In this document: positions 6,719 to 15,437 of the stretch, piece by piece
Layout of the letters: every line of letters starts with the position of its first letter
How positions within the stretch are numbered: position 1 is the stretch's first letter
Source: Pseudoduganella violaceinigra DSM 15887
Lineage (GTDB): Bacteria; Pseudomonadota; Gammaproteobacteria; Burkholderiales; Burkholderiaceae_D
Assembly (NCBI RefSeq): GCF_000425385.1
Contig: NZ_AUDI01000019.1
Span: 183,515-247,514, forward strand
DNA: 64,000 nt
Direction: 5' to 3'
Program-made: the position numbers and the translations under genes
The notes under the pieces: generated by a model
Seen by the model: only the letters and a program-made list of their open reading frames with translations
Databases searched by the model: none
Told to the model about the DNA's origin: nothing

Positions 6719-8893
6719 ATGGCAAAGAACGTAACGCAGGCGAAGCCCGCTGGCGGGCATGGCCGGATCGACGTGCATGTGCGCGCACTGACGCCGGCGC
6801 ACGGCGCGGTGCCGGTCGTGCATGCAAAGCTCAACTTGTACCAGCTGACCCAGGGCGAGGCCGACGCGCTGAGGGCGACCAGGCGCGTCGAAGGCCAGAA
6901 AGCCGCGGTCGACGTCAACCCGGCCTGGACGCTGGCCGGCCACGCCCACACCGGAGCGTCCGGCGATGCGCACTTCGGCAGCCTGGAAAACGCTGCCTAT
7001 ATCGTGCTGTATATGAACGTCAGCCCGTTCGACAAGAACATGGTGCGCGGGCGCCTGATCGTCATCAGCGACGGCGACACGCGCGGGGAATGCGGTTATG
7101 AACTGGACACCAAGTTCCGCCTGGAGACCGAGTTCTACGCCAACGGGGAAAAGCAAAAGCGCCTGCACGGCCTGGTCGGCGACCATGCATGGGTCACCGT
7201 CAAGCATGATGCCAACGACACCAATCCGATGCCGGACATGTACTACGTGCCGGAAGCGCCTTTGCAAAGCCAGGGGAAGGATGGGGTGGAGTCCAGCGCG
7301 CGCCTGAATGCGATAGGCGCCACCGAAGTGGCGGTCAACGTGCATATGCGCGCCTATGGCGACGACGGGACGGTCGACGTGGGCGATACCGCACACTACC
7401 GCAATGCCAAGGATGTGATTGTCGATGAGGCCAGCCCATTGCAGGTGGCCGGCAACATCACGACCCATGCTTCGCGCACCGAAGCCGAATGGCGCCCCGT
7501 CATCGCGCACTGGACGCTGATCCGCAACAGCGCGGAGGCGCTCTCTTACAACAACTACCAGCTGTTCATCGAACACCTGTTCTGCCACGCCTCAGGCGCG
7601 GTGGTGCCGGACTTTGAACGCGACCGCTTCCGCGACAAGGAGCAGGCGTTCCACGCCTTGGAAAAGCGCCGGGCCTTGCCGTTCAGCGATACCGATTCCT
7701 ACCGCGTGCTGAAAGCGGCCACCGAGGCGTTCGTCATGGTCAACTGCGGCGTGCTGCGCACCCCGTATGCCTTCCGCCCCCAGGACGACGCCGAATACCT
7801 GGACCGGCGCGACCTGCCCGACGACCGCAAGCTGGAAGATGAGCTGGTCAGGCGCTACCTGACGTCGCTGGACCAGAAATCCCGCATCCTGCCTTACCTG
7901 GCCCTGATCCGCAGCAAGCTGCCCGATGTGCGGATCCAGATGGAGCACAAGGACGAACACGACGCCGAGCTGTGCGCGGGCTTCATCCGCGAACGCCTGG
8001 TCAATCCCTGCATGATGGAGCTGATCTGGGCGTATTGGCAGGAGGAGGGCATGCTGGTGCAGACCATGAACGCCATCACGCGCCGCTTCCAGAACGTGCG
8101 TGCCCTGGCCCACGGCAACGGCCCCGACCCGCTGGCCAATATGGAAGTGGACATGCTGCGGCCGTTGAACAATCTGCTGTGGGGCTATATCCAGGACGAG
8201 CAGCACCGCCTGAGCGTGGTGCGCCGCAACTACGAGTACGACCACCACTACGGCATCCACCTGGATGGCCGGGCGGTGCGCGACTTCCGCCCGGCCGACA
8301 GCCGCTCAAAATTCATCGAGGCCTTCCACAACCTGCTGCGCCAGTTGATGCCGTTCTACCGCCAGGACGACGACACCACCGTCAAGGCCGACGCCTTCCC
8401 CATCCTGAATGCGCTGAAGGAAGTGCACCTGATCCTGTCGCAGGGCGCGCACAACCAGTTCGGCGACCTGCCGTCGACGGCGCGCATCGAAATGCTGATG
8501 CAGCAATGGCTGCTGGCGCGCCCCGAATTCCGTGAATTCCTGCCGACGCGGTTGATGGTGGCCCACCCGGAACCCTGGATGGACCGGGTCGACGCGATGA
8601 AGAAAGTGCAGGGCTGGAGCGACACCAGCATCGCTCATTTCCGCGATCTGGCCATGTTCGGCGAACAGCTGCTGCTGTCGATCCGCTTCAGCCATTGGAG
8701 CGAGGTGTACGACCCGACGGAGGCCTTTGCCTGGGCGCGCTTCTGGCGCCCGCAGGCGCAGGGCTATATGCACGCCTACCGTGCCGTCACCGGTGTCGAC
8801 CTGACGGCCGAGACGGCGAACCCGAAACTGGAGTCGACCATGCCGTCGGTGCTGCTGCGACAGCGGCTGGAGGCCATGCTGCGCACCGCGTGA
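6719..8893 (+). CDS. Large conserved-looking protein of unknown function (724 aa)
   Basis: The ATG at 6719 follows GAGGAG at 6704-6709, 13 bp after the peptidase gene stop. The first 200 or so residues look beta-rich (RIDVHVRAL, VVHAKLNLY, GDAHFGSLENAAYIVLYM) and may form one or two beta-sandwich domains. The remainder (from about 230) is mainly helical with many Trp, His and acidic residues, including HKDEHDAEL and YEYDHHYG. There is no signal peptide, membrane segment or recognised catalytic motif. Codon use is the same as the neighbours, so it is not a foreign insert in the run. Its length and central position suggest a structural or scaffold role; this is inference. Confidence 0.8.
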   Translation: MAKNVTQAKPAGGHGRIDVHVRALTPAHGAVPVVHAKLNLYQLTQGEADALRATRRVEGQKAAVDVNPAWTLAGHAHTGASGDAHFGSLENAAYIVLYMNVSPFDKNMVRGRLIVISDGDTRGECGYELDTKFRLETEFYANGEKQKRLHGLVGDHAWVTVKHDANDTNPMPDMYYVPEAPLQSQGKDGVESSARLNAIGATEVAVNVHMRAYGDDGTVDVGDTAHYRNAKDVIVDEASPLQVAGNITTHASRTEAEWRPVIAHWTLIRNSAEALSYNNYQLFIEHLFCHASGAVVPDFERDRFRDKEQAFHALEKRRALPFSDTDSYRVLKAATEAFVMVNCGVLRTPYAFRPQDDAEYLDRRDLPDDRKLEDELVRRYLTSLDQKSRILPYLALIRSKLPDVRIQMEHKDEHDAELCAGFIRERLVNPCMMELIWAYWQEEGMLVQTMNAITRRFQNVRALAHGNGPDPLANMEVDMLRPLNNLLWGYIQDEQHRLSVVRRNYEYDHHYGIHLDGRAVRDFRPADSRSKFIEAFHNLLRQLMPFYRQDDDTTVKADAFPILNALKEVHLILSQGAHNQFGDLPSTARIEMLMQQWLLARPEFREFLPTRLMVAHPEPWMDRVDAMKKVQGWSDTSIAHFRDLAMFGEQLLLSIRFSHWSEVYDPTEAFAWARFWRPQAQGYMHAYRAVTGVDLTAETANPKLESTMPSVLLRQRLEAMLRTA

Positions 8894-8900
8894 GGCGGCG

Positions 8901-9938
8901 GTGCGCGCCGACTTTACCAGCGCGCTGTACCTGGGCATGCGGCATGGCGCGCGCTCGCTGCCGGCCTGGGATGCACTGACGCTGGGCAAGCCGGCGGCGC
9001 TGGAGCCGGTGCCCGGCGAGACGGAACTGGGCGCCGCCCTGGCGCGGCTGATGGACTGCGAGTCGGCCTGCCTGCTGCCGTCCAGCCTGCACCTGTTCTG
9101 GGACCTGTTCGGCTGGCTGGCGGCGGCGCCAGTGGCGCTGCTGCTGGACGGCGCGGCCTATCCGGTGGCGCGCTGGGGCGCCGAACGCGCCCGCGCGCTC
9201 GGGACGCCGCTGGCCTGTTTTGGCCACGGCAACGCGGGCCAGGCGGCGCGGCTGGCGCGGCGCTGGCGGGCTGCGGGACGCCAGCCGGTGATCCTGGCCG
9301 ATGGCTATACCCCGGGCGACGAAGGTGCGCCGCCGCTGGCCGCCTACGCCGACATCGCGCAAGCGCACGGCGGCCTGCTATTGCTGGATGACACCCAGGC
9401 GCTTGGCGTGCTGGGCCCGGCCGGCGGCGGCTCGGTGGCGGCGCACGGCCTGGGCGGCGCGCCGGTGCTGGCGGGGGCCTCGCTGGCCAAAGGTTTCGGG
9501 GCGCCGCTGGCGGTGCTGGCCGGGCCGCGCGCGCTGCTGGGCAGCTTCATGGCAAGCAGCGCGACGCGTGTGCATTGCAGTCCGCCGTCGGTGGCGGCGA
9601 TTGCCGCCGGCAGCAGCGCACTGGCGGCCAATCGCCGGGCCGGGCGCGGCTTGCGCAAGCGGCTTGGCGAGCGCGTGGCGCAATTGCAGTCGGCGCTGGC
9701 GGACGGCGGGCTGCGCTGCGCGGGCGGCGCGTTTCCGGTCCAGCGCATCGTGCTGCCGCCCTCATGCGACGGTCCAGCGCTGCGGCGCGACCTGTCGCTG
9801 GCCGGGGTGGACGTGCTGTTGCAGGGGAGCCGGGCCAGGCCGGTTCTGACGCTGTTGCTGCGTGCGGACCACAGCGCGCAGCAGGTCGCGTTTGCCGCCC
9901 GCTTGATCGTACAACTCGTGGAGGTACAGCATGTTTGA
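8901..9938 (+). CDS. PLP-dependent enzyme, aminotransferase class I/II (AONS/KBL-like)
   Basis: A 345-residue fold-type I PLP enzyme. The GTG start at 8901 has GAGG 5 bp upstream and lies 7 bp after the previous gene. LLLDDTQALGVLGPAGGGS places D163/D164 where 8-amino-7-oxononanoate synthase and KBL-type enzymes have DEAHSxGVLG. SLAKGFGAP puts the presumed Schiff-base lysine at K197. The protein is about 40-50 residues shorter than typical AONS (about 385-395), and the usual DEAH is DDTQ. It is therefore probably not a biotin gene, and no other bio gene is nearby. Substrate unknown. It may act on an amino acid or acyl group linked to the locus product. Confidence 0.82.
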   Translation: MRADFTSALYLGMRHGARSLPAWDALTLGKPAALEPVPGETELGAALARLMDCESACLLPSSLHLFWDLFGWLAAAPVALLLDGAAYPVARWGAERARALGTPLACFGHGNAGQAARLARRWRAAGRQPVILADGYTPGDEGAPPLAAYADIAQAHGGLLLLDDTQALGVLGPAGGGSVAAHGLGGAPVLAGASLAKGFGAPLAVLAGPRALLGSFMASSATRVHCSPPSVAAIAAGSSALAANRRAGRGLRKRLGERVAQLQSALADGGLRCAGGAFPVQRIVLPPSCDGPALRRDLSLAGVDVLLQGSRARPVLTLLLRADHSAQQVAFAARLIVQLVEVQHV

Positions 9939-11010
9939 GACCATGGAATTCGAATGGCGGCCCAAAGGGGGCCGCCCGGTGGGACGGCCGCGTGCCCGTC
10001 CACTGCGCAAGCCGCGCCGTGCCCCTGGCTATGGCGTCTGGCCCTACCGGCTGCCGGTATTCGAGCCGCTGCCGCTGCTGGAGCCGCCCGCCGGCGATGC
10101 GCCGGACCCGGACGAGGGGGCGGACGGGGACGAACTGCCGCCCACCATCGCGCATGCCGTGGGGCAGATGCCGCATGCCCTGCAGCCGGCGTACGCGCCG
10201 ATTGCAGCGCTGGACCGGGCGCCGGGCGACGTGCGCACCCACGGCCCCGGCCTGTATTACCTGGAATTTACCGTCAACGGGCGGCGCCGCGGCTACAGCG
10301 GCCAGGCGGGGCATATGGGACAGCGTTTGGCCCAGCATCGGGTCTGCGCGGCCATGATGGGGATCCGTCCGGCCGACGTCAGCGTGTATATCGCACCGAA
10401 CCTCGCGGATGGTGTCGACCGCAGGAACCGCGAACGGACCCTGCATGACACGATGTTCCGGCGCTTCCCGGGCGTGCTGACCAACCAGCGCCGCGAACTG
10501 GAGTTCGAGGTGCTGGGCGAAGAGCATGAAGCGCCGTGCGGCTGCAAGCGCTGCCGCCAGGCCCCCTTCAGCGACGAGCAGGAAACCGCGCTGGCAATGG
10601 AGCTGCTGGCGGTACAGAGCGAAGCGGAACTGGAGCAATTCCTGGGCAAGGTGTTCAAAGGCGTCTGGAACGGCATCAAGAAGGTGGCCAAGCCCCTGGG
10701 CGGTATTCTGAAAGGGATCGCCAAGAAGGCCTTGCCCTTCGTCGGCGGGGCCCTCGGCTCCTTCATCCCGATACCGGGCGTCGGTACGGCGCTCGGGCGC
10801 GCCCTGGGCGGGGCGCTGGGCAATGCGCTCGAGCTGGAAATGCAGGAAATGCCGGAAGTGGACCGCGAGCTGGAAGCGGCGCGCCGCTTCGTCCGCATCG
10901 CCGGCAGCGCGGCGCAGGCGGCCGGCGACAGCGACGGCAGTCCGCCAGCGGTGCGGCGCGCGGTGCTGCAAGCCTTGCTCGCCCATGCGCCGCGCTTTGG
11001 CCAGTCATGA
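9931..11010 (+). CDS. GIY-YIG-like domain fused to glycine-rich repeat module
   Basis: A 359-residue protein whose ATG overlaps the PLP gene by 8 bp. A basic, proline-rich N-terminus (1-100) leads to a GIY-YIG-like segment: G107-L-Y-Y then Y122-S-G, R132 and H136, in the order and spacing of that nuclease fold. A C203-G-C205-K-R-C208 cluster may bind metal. From about 213 the protein repeats the module of the 4247-5440 product: ELLAVQSEAELEQFLG, then KGIAKKALPFVGGALG with further glycine-rich hydrophobic sequence, then EVDRELEAARRFVRIAG and a final HAP. The nuclease motif is slightly atypical (YSG for YIG), so catalysis is uncertain. Role unknown. Confidence 0.78.
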   Translation: MFETMEFEWRPKGGRPVGRPRARPLRKPRRAPGYGVWPYRLPVFEPLPLLEPPAGDAPDPDEGADGDELPPTIAHAVGQMPHALQPAYAPIAALDRAPGDVRTHGPGLYYLEFTVNGRRRGYSGQAGHMGQRLAQHRVCAAMMGIRPADVSVYIAPNLADGVDRRNRERTLHDTMFRRFPGVLTNQRRELEFEVLGEEHEAPCGCKRCRQAPFSDEQETALAMELLAVQSEAELEQFLGKVFKGVWNGIKKVAKPLGGILKGIAKKALPFVGGALGSFIPIPGVGTALGRALGGALGNALELEMQEMPEVDRELEAARRFVRIAGSAAQAAGDSDGSPPAVRRAVLQALLAHAPRFGQS

Positions 11011-11735
11011 TCATCGACTGCCATTGCCATGCCGGCCCCGGCGACGGCTTGACCGGCCCGTGGGACAGCAACGCCGCGCTGGGCCGCTACGCCCAGCGCG
11101 CGCGCGAAGCCGGCATCGACGGCACGGTGCTGCTGGCGGCCTTCCACTCCGACTACGCCGCCGCCAACGCCGGCGTGGCGCGGCTGGTCGCGGCCGATCC
11201 GCAGCGCTATGTCGGCTTTGCCTTTGTCCACGCGCGGCGCGATGCGGGCCGCATCGCGCAACTGGTGCGCATCGCGGTGGAGCAGTACGGTTTTGTCGGC
11301 ATCAAGCTGCACCGGCACGACGCGCCGATCAGCGGCGAAGTGTGCGAGGTGGCGCGGCACTTCGGCCTGCCGGTGCTGTACGACCCGGTCGGCGAGGCGT
11401 CGGTGGCGGAGCTGCTGGCGACCCAATATCCGGACGTGAATTTCATCCTGCCCCATCTTGGCAGTTTTGCCGACGACTGGTCGGCCCAGTTGGCCTTGCT
11501 CGACCACTTGGCACGGCACCGCAATATCTACACCGACAGCGCCGGCGTGCGCCGCTTCGACCTGCTGGAACAGGCGGTGCGCCGCGCCGGAGCGCATAAA
11601 GTGCTGTTTGGCAGCGACGGGCCGTGGCTGCATCCGGGCCTGGAGCTGGAAAAGATCCGCCTGCTGCGGCTGGGGGCGGGGGATGAAGCGCTGGTCCTGG
11701 GCGGCAATCTGCTGCGCCTGATCGGACGGGGCTAG
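11007..11735 (+). CDS. Amidohydrolase-2-type metal-dependent hydrolase
   Basis: A 242-residue TIM-barrel amidohydrolase. The ATG at 11007 overlaps the previous stop (ATGA), so translation is coupled. Metal-ligand positions are visible: H6-C-H8 in DCHCH, the GIKLHRH segment, H in ILPHLGS, and D in FGSDGPW near the C-terminus. This is the layout of the amidohydrolase 2 (uracil-5-carboxylate/ACMS decarboxylase-like) group, though it is shorter than most. It is the last plus-strand gene of the sigma-54 run and overlaps the convergent activator gene by 4 bp. Hydrolase or decarboxylase on an unknown small substrate. Confidence 0.87.
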   Translation: MIIDCHCHAGPGDGLTGPWDSNAALGRYAQRAREAGIDGTVLLAAFHSDYAAANAGVARLVAADPQRYVGFAFVHARRDAGRIAQLVRIAVEQYGFVGIKLHRHDAPISGEVCEVARHFGLPVLYDPVGEASVAELLATQYPDVNFILPHLGSFADDWSAQLALLDHLARHRNIYTDSAGVRRFDLLEQAVRRAGAHKVLFGSDGPWLHPGLELEKIRLLRLGAGDEALVLGGNLLRLIGRG

Positions 11736-13066
11736 GCGGCGGCGCCGCGCGCCTTGCGGCGCAGCTGCAAGGTGCGGTCGGTGACACCCAGGCGCAGCGC
11801 GGCGCGCTGGTTGTTGTCGCCTTCCTGCTGCAGCACCAGCTGGATGGCGGTGTCGGTGGCGGCCTGGCCGATGCGTGCCAGGCTCATTCCCAGGTCCACC
11901 GCGCGCCCGATGGCGTTGGCAAAGGCGTCGTCGGGCCAGCACGGCAGGCAGTCGGGCCGGTCGTCCGGCGGCACGTCGCCGATGGTGAGCGGGCCGGGGC
12001 CGATGTGGCGGTGCCAGATGCGCGCCACGGTCTGGCGCAGCTCGCGCACATTGCCCGGATAGCTGCGCGTGAGCAGGTAGTGGCGCACGGCGGGATCGAG
12101 TTCGAGGTCCTGGCAGCCCAGCTGGCGCAGGAAGTGCTGGACCAGCGGCAGGATATCGGCCTGCCGCGCGCGCAGCGGCGGCGTGCGGCAACGCCAGGCC
12201 GCAATACGGTAATACAGGTCGGCGCGAAAGGCGCCGCGCTGCACTTCGGCTTCCAGGTCGCGGTTGGTGGCGCAGACCAGCCGGAAGCGGCAGGGGTGCC
12301 AGTCGTTGCTGCCGATGCGCCGGTATTGCTGCTCCTGGATGACGCGCAGGAGCTGGGCCTGCAGTGGCAGCGGCAATTCGCCCACCTCGTCCAGGAACAG
12401 GACGCCGCCGTTGGCCGCGGCAAATGCGCCGTCGCGCGCGCTGTAGGCGCCGGTGAACGCCCCGCGTTCGTGCCCGAACAATTCGCTGCCGGCCAGTTCC
12501 GGCGACAGCGTGGTGCAATCGACGATCGTGAGCTCGCCCGCGCCGTTGTGCAGGCGCTGGACGGCCTGCGCCAGGAGGTCTTTGCCGGTTCCGGTTTCGC
12601 CGGTGATCAGCACCGGCGACTGGGTGAAGGCCGCGACTTCCACCAGGCTTTGCAGCATGCGGCGCCAGGGCTCGCTGTGCCCGACCAGGAAGTCGCCGAT
12701 GCCCTCCGAGGACATCAGCTGGCCCACCTCATGCCAGCGCTGCAAGCGGGCGCGTACCTGCGGCAGGATCGCATCGCCGCCGCGCCACAGGAGCAGGTCG
12801 GCGGCGCCGGCCGCGAGCACTTCCCAGGTGGCATCGAGCGCCAGGCTCTCGGGCTCGCAGCAGATCGCCAGCAGGTGCTGGGAATGCGCGGCCTGCACAT
12901 GCCCGGCGAGCTCAGTGTTCCATCGGTTGAAAAGGAAAATGCAGGCGCCGCCTTCTTGCGGCGCCTCGGTGACGGCGATTCCAGCTGCGCAGAGTTCGCG
13001 ACGCAGCGCGTCGCAGGCATTGGCCGGCGCAACTTCGCTAGCCATGATGCAGGCTGAAAGCACCAT
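11732..13066 (-). CDS. Sigma-54-dependent transcriptional activator (enhancer-binding protein)
   Basis: A 444-residue activator. The AAA+ domain has Walker A GETGTGKD (156-163), the sigma-54 contact loop GAFTGA (202-207) and Walker B with LFLDEVGE (about 223-230). The C-terminus has a Fis-type helix-turn-helix (NNQRAALRLGVTDRTLQLRRKA). The N-terminal 110 residues look like a receiver-type fold (AGAADLLLWRGG near its end) but show no obvious phosphoacceptor Asp or acidic pocket, as in VpsR-like atypical activators. A second start at 13045 (MASEVAPAN) is possible. It is convergent with the amidohydrolase gene and is the likely regulator of the promoter at 4198-4213. Confidence 0.93.
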   Translation of the reverse strand: MVLSACIMASEVAPANACDALRRELCAAGIAVTEAPQEGGACIFLFNRWNTELAGHVQAAHSQHLLAICCEPESLALDATWEVLAAGAADLLLWRGGDAILPQVRARLQRWHEVGQLMSSEGIGDFLVGHSEPWRRMLQSLVEVAAFTQSPVLITGETGTGKDLLAQAVQRLHNGAGELTIVDCTTLSPELAGSELFGHERGAFTGAYSARDGAFAAANGGVLFLDEVGELPLPLQAQLLRVIQEQQYRRIGSNDWHPCRFRLVCATNRDLEAEVQRGAFRADLYYRIAAWRCRTPPLRARQADILPLVQHFLRQLGCQDLELDPAVRHYLLTRSYPGNVRELRQTVARIWHRHIGPGPLTIGDVPPDDRPDCLPCWPDDAFANAIGRAVDLGMSLARIGQAATDTAIQLVLQQEGDNNQRAALRLGVTDRTLQLRRKARGAAA

Positions 13067-13174
13067 TTGGCCGTCCCTCCGATTGGGCTGGAGGTCAACT
13101 ATAGTGCCGTTTTATGATAACCCGCTTTGCGCAGGCTCAATCGCGCACCGCTTGCACGGCACGCGAATTTGGGC

Positions 13175-15430
13175 TTACTGCCTGACGCAGTCGACGAAGT
13201 AGTCTTTGCGGCCGTTGACTTCGCGCTTGACCAGGCCGTGCACGTCGGTTTCGAAGCCAGGGAAGCGTTCGTTGAAGTCGCGTGCGAAGCGCAGGTAGTC
13301 CACGATGGTCTTGTTGAAGCGCTCGCCCGGGATCAACAGCGGGATGCCCGGTGGGTAAGGCGTCAGCAGGATCGAGGTGATGCGGCCTTCCAGATCGTCC
13401 AGTTGCACGCGTTCGATTTCGCGGTGCGCCATCTTGGCGAAGGCGTCCGATGGCTTCATTGCTGGCACCATGTCCGACAGGTACATCTCGGTGGTCAGGC
13501 GCGCCACGTCGTAGGCCTTGTAGAAGTCGTGGATCTGCTGGCACAGGTCGCGCAGGCCCATTTGTTCGTAGCGCGGGTTGGCGGCCGAGAACTCCGGCAG
13601 GATGCGCCACATCGGGGCATTCTTGTCGTAGTCGTCCTTGAATTGTTGCAGGGCGGTCAGCAGGGTGTTCCAGCGGCCTTTGGTAATGCCGATGGTAAAC
13701 ATGATGAAGAAGGAGTACAGGCCGCACTTCTCGACAATCACGCCGTGTTCGGCCAGGTATTTGGTCACGATCGAAGCCGGGATGCCGGTTTCGCCGAACT
13801 GGCCGTCCAGCGACAGGCCCGGGTTGACGATGGTCGCCTTGATCGGGTCGAGCATGTTGAAGCCCGCTTTCAGGTCGCCGAAGCCGTGCCACTTCTTGCT
13901 GTCCTCGGTGAAGATCCAGTCTTCCTGCGAGCCGATGCCTTCTTCGGCGAAGGTGTCCGGACCCCAGACCTTGAACCACCAGTCCTGGCCCCATTCCTCG
14001 TCGATCTTCTTCATCGCGCGGCGGAAGTCCAGCGCTTCCAGGATGGATTCTTCCACCAGGGCGGTGCCGCCCGGTGCTTCCATCATGGCCGCGGCCACGT
14101 CGCACGATGCAATGATCGAGTATTGCGGCGAGGTCGAGGTGTGCATCAGGTAGGCCTCGTTGAAGGCATCCTTGTCCAGCTTGACGGTCTCGGAATCGCG
14201 CACCAGCACCTGCGACGCCTGCGACAGGCCGGCCAGCAGCTTGTGGGTCGACTGGGTCGAGAAGATCATCGACTCCTTGGCGCGCGGACGGTCCTTGCCG
14301 ATCGCGTGCATATTCTTGTAGAAGTCGTGGAAGGTGGCGTGCGGCAGCCAGGCTTCGTCGAAGTGCAGGGTGTCGATTTTCCCGTCCAGCATTTCGCGCA
14401 GGGTTTCCACGTTGTAGACCACGCCGTCGTAAGTCGACTGGGTGATGGTCAGGATGCGCGGCTTCTTGTTTACCGCCGCTTGCGCGAACGGGTTGTTGGC
14501 GATCTTGCGCTCGATGCTCTCCATGGAGAACTCTTCCAGCGGGATCGGGCCGATGATGCCGAGGTTGTTACGCGTCGGCATCAGGAACACCGGAATCGCC
14601 CCGCACATGATGATCGAGTGCAGGATCGACTTGTGGCAGTTGCGGTCGACCACGACGATGTCGCCCGGCGCCACGGTCGAATGCCACACCATCTTGTTCG
14701 AGGTGGAGGTGCCGTTGGTGACAAAGTAGGCGTGGTCGGCGTTATAGATGCGCGCAGCGTTGCGTTCGGACGCGGCCACCGGGCCGGTGTGGTCCAGCAG
14801 CTGGCCCAGTTCTTCCACCGCGTTGCAGACGTCGGCGCGCAGCATGTTTTCGCCGAAGAACTGGTGGAACATCTGGCCGATCGGCGACTTCAGGAACGCC
14901 ACGCCGCCGGAGTGGCCAGGGCAGTGCCAGGAATAGGAGCCGTCGTTCGCATAGTGCACCAGGGCGCGGAAGAACGGCGGCGCCAGGCTGTCCAGATAGG
15001 ACTTGGCTTCGCGGATGATGTGGCGCGCCACGAATTCCGGCGTGTCCTCGAACATGTGGATGAAGCCGTGCAGCTCGCGCAGGATATCGTTGGGGATATG
15101 GCGCGAGGTGCGGGTTTCGCCGTACAGGTAAATCGGGATATCGGCGTTCTTGTAGCGGATTTCTTCGATAAAGGTGCGCAGGGAGGCCAGCGCGAAGTCG
15201 GTCTCCTCCGGCGAGCCGCCGCCGAATTCTTCGTCGTCGATCGACAGGACGAAGGCGGAGGCGCGCGACTGCTGCTGGGCGAACTGGGACAGGTCGCCGT
15301 AGCTGGTCACACCAAGGACCTCCATGCCTTCCTTTTCCATCGCCGCTGCGAGGGCGCGAATGCCCAGGCCGGAGGTGTTCTCGGAACGGAAATCCTCGTC
15401 AATGATGACGATGGGGAAGCGGAATTTCAT
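13175..15430 (-). CDS. Orn/Lys/Arg decarboxylase, inducible (fold type I, large)
   Basis: A 751-residue PLP-dependent basic amino acid decarboxylase of the LdcC/AdiA/SpeF class. The start at 15430 (MKFRFPIVIIDEDF) has GGGAG 7 bp upstream and matches family N-termini; a longer frame is possible but lacks support. The N-terminal wing domain is followed by the PLP domain with the Schiff-base lysine in STHKLLAGLSQ, and a C-terminal domain ending near the IPGERFNKTIVDYL segment. It would make a polyamine or cadaverine and consume a proton in the cytosol. The choice among arginine, lysine and ornithine cannot be made from what is visible. No antiporter is adjacent. Confidence 0.9.
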   Translation of the reverse strand: MKFRFPIVIIDEDFRSENTSGLGIRALAAAMEKEGMEVLGVTSYGDLSQFAQQQSRASAFVLSIDDEEFGGGSPEETDFALASLRTFIEEIRYKNADIPIYLYGETRTSRHIPNDILRELHGFIHMFEDTPEFVARHIIREAKSYLDSLAPPFFRALVHYANDGSYSWHCPGHSGGVAFLKSPIGQMFHQFFGENMLRADVCNAVEELGQLLDHTGPVAASERNAARIYNADHAYFVTNGTSTSNKMVWHSTVAPGDIVVVDRNCHKSILHSIIMCGAIPVFLMPTRNNLGIIGPIPLEEFSMESIERKIANNPFAQAAVNKKPRILTITQSTYDGVVYNVETLREMLDGKIDTLHFDEAWLPHATFHDFYKNMHAIGKDRPRAKESMIFSTQSTHKLLAGLSQASQVLVRDSETVKLDKDAFNEAYLMHTSTSPQYSIIASCDVAAAMMEAPGGTALVEESILEALDFRRAMKKIDEEWGQDWWFKVWGPDTFAEEGIGSQEDWIFTEDSKKWHGFGDLKAGFNMLDPIKATIVNPGLSLDGQFGETGIPASIVTKYLAEHGVIVEKCGLYSFFIMFTIGITKGRWNTLLTALQQFKDDYDKNAPMWRILPEFSAANPRYEQMGLRDLCQQIHDFYKAYDVARLTTEMYLSDMVPAMKPSDAFAKMAHREIERVQLDDLEGRITSILLTPYPPGIPLLIPGERFNKTIVDYLRFARDFNERFPGFETDVHGLVKREVNGRKDYFVDCVRQ

Positions 15431-15437
15431 TGATGGT

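Noticed and set aside
11509..11524. Sequence TGGCACG-N4-CGCAA resembling a sigma-54 promoter inside the amidohydrolase gene
   Set aside because: The -12 part departs from TTGC, it lies inside coding sequence, and no gene starts properly downstream on that strand.
13127..15433. A 768-residue plus-strand frame opposite the decarboxylase gene
   Set aside because: It is antisense to a well-supported PLP enzyme gene and shows only the composition of a shadow frame.
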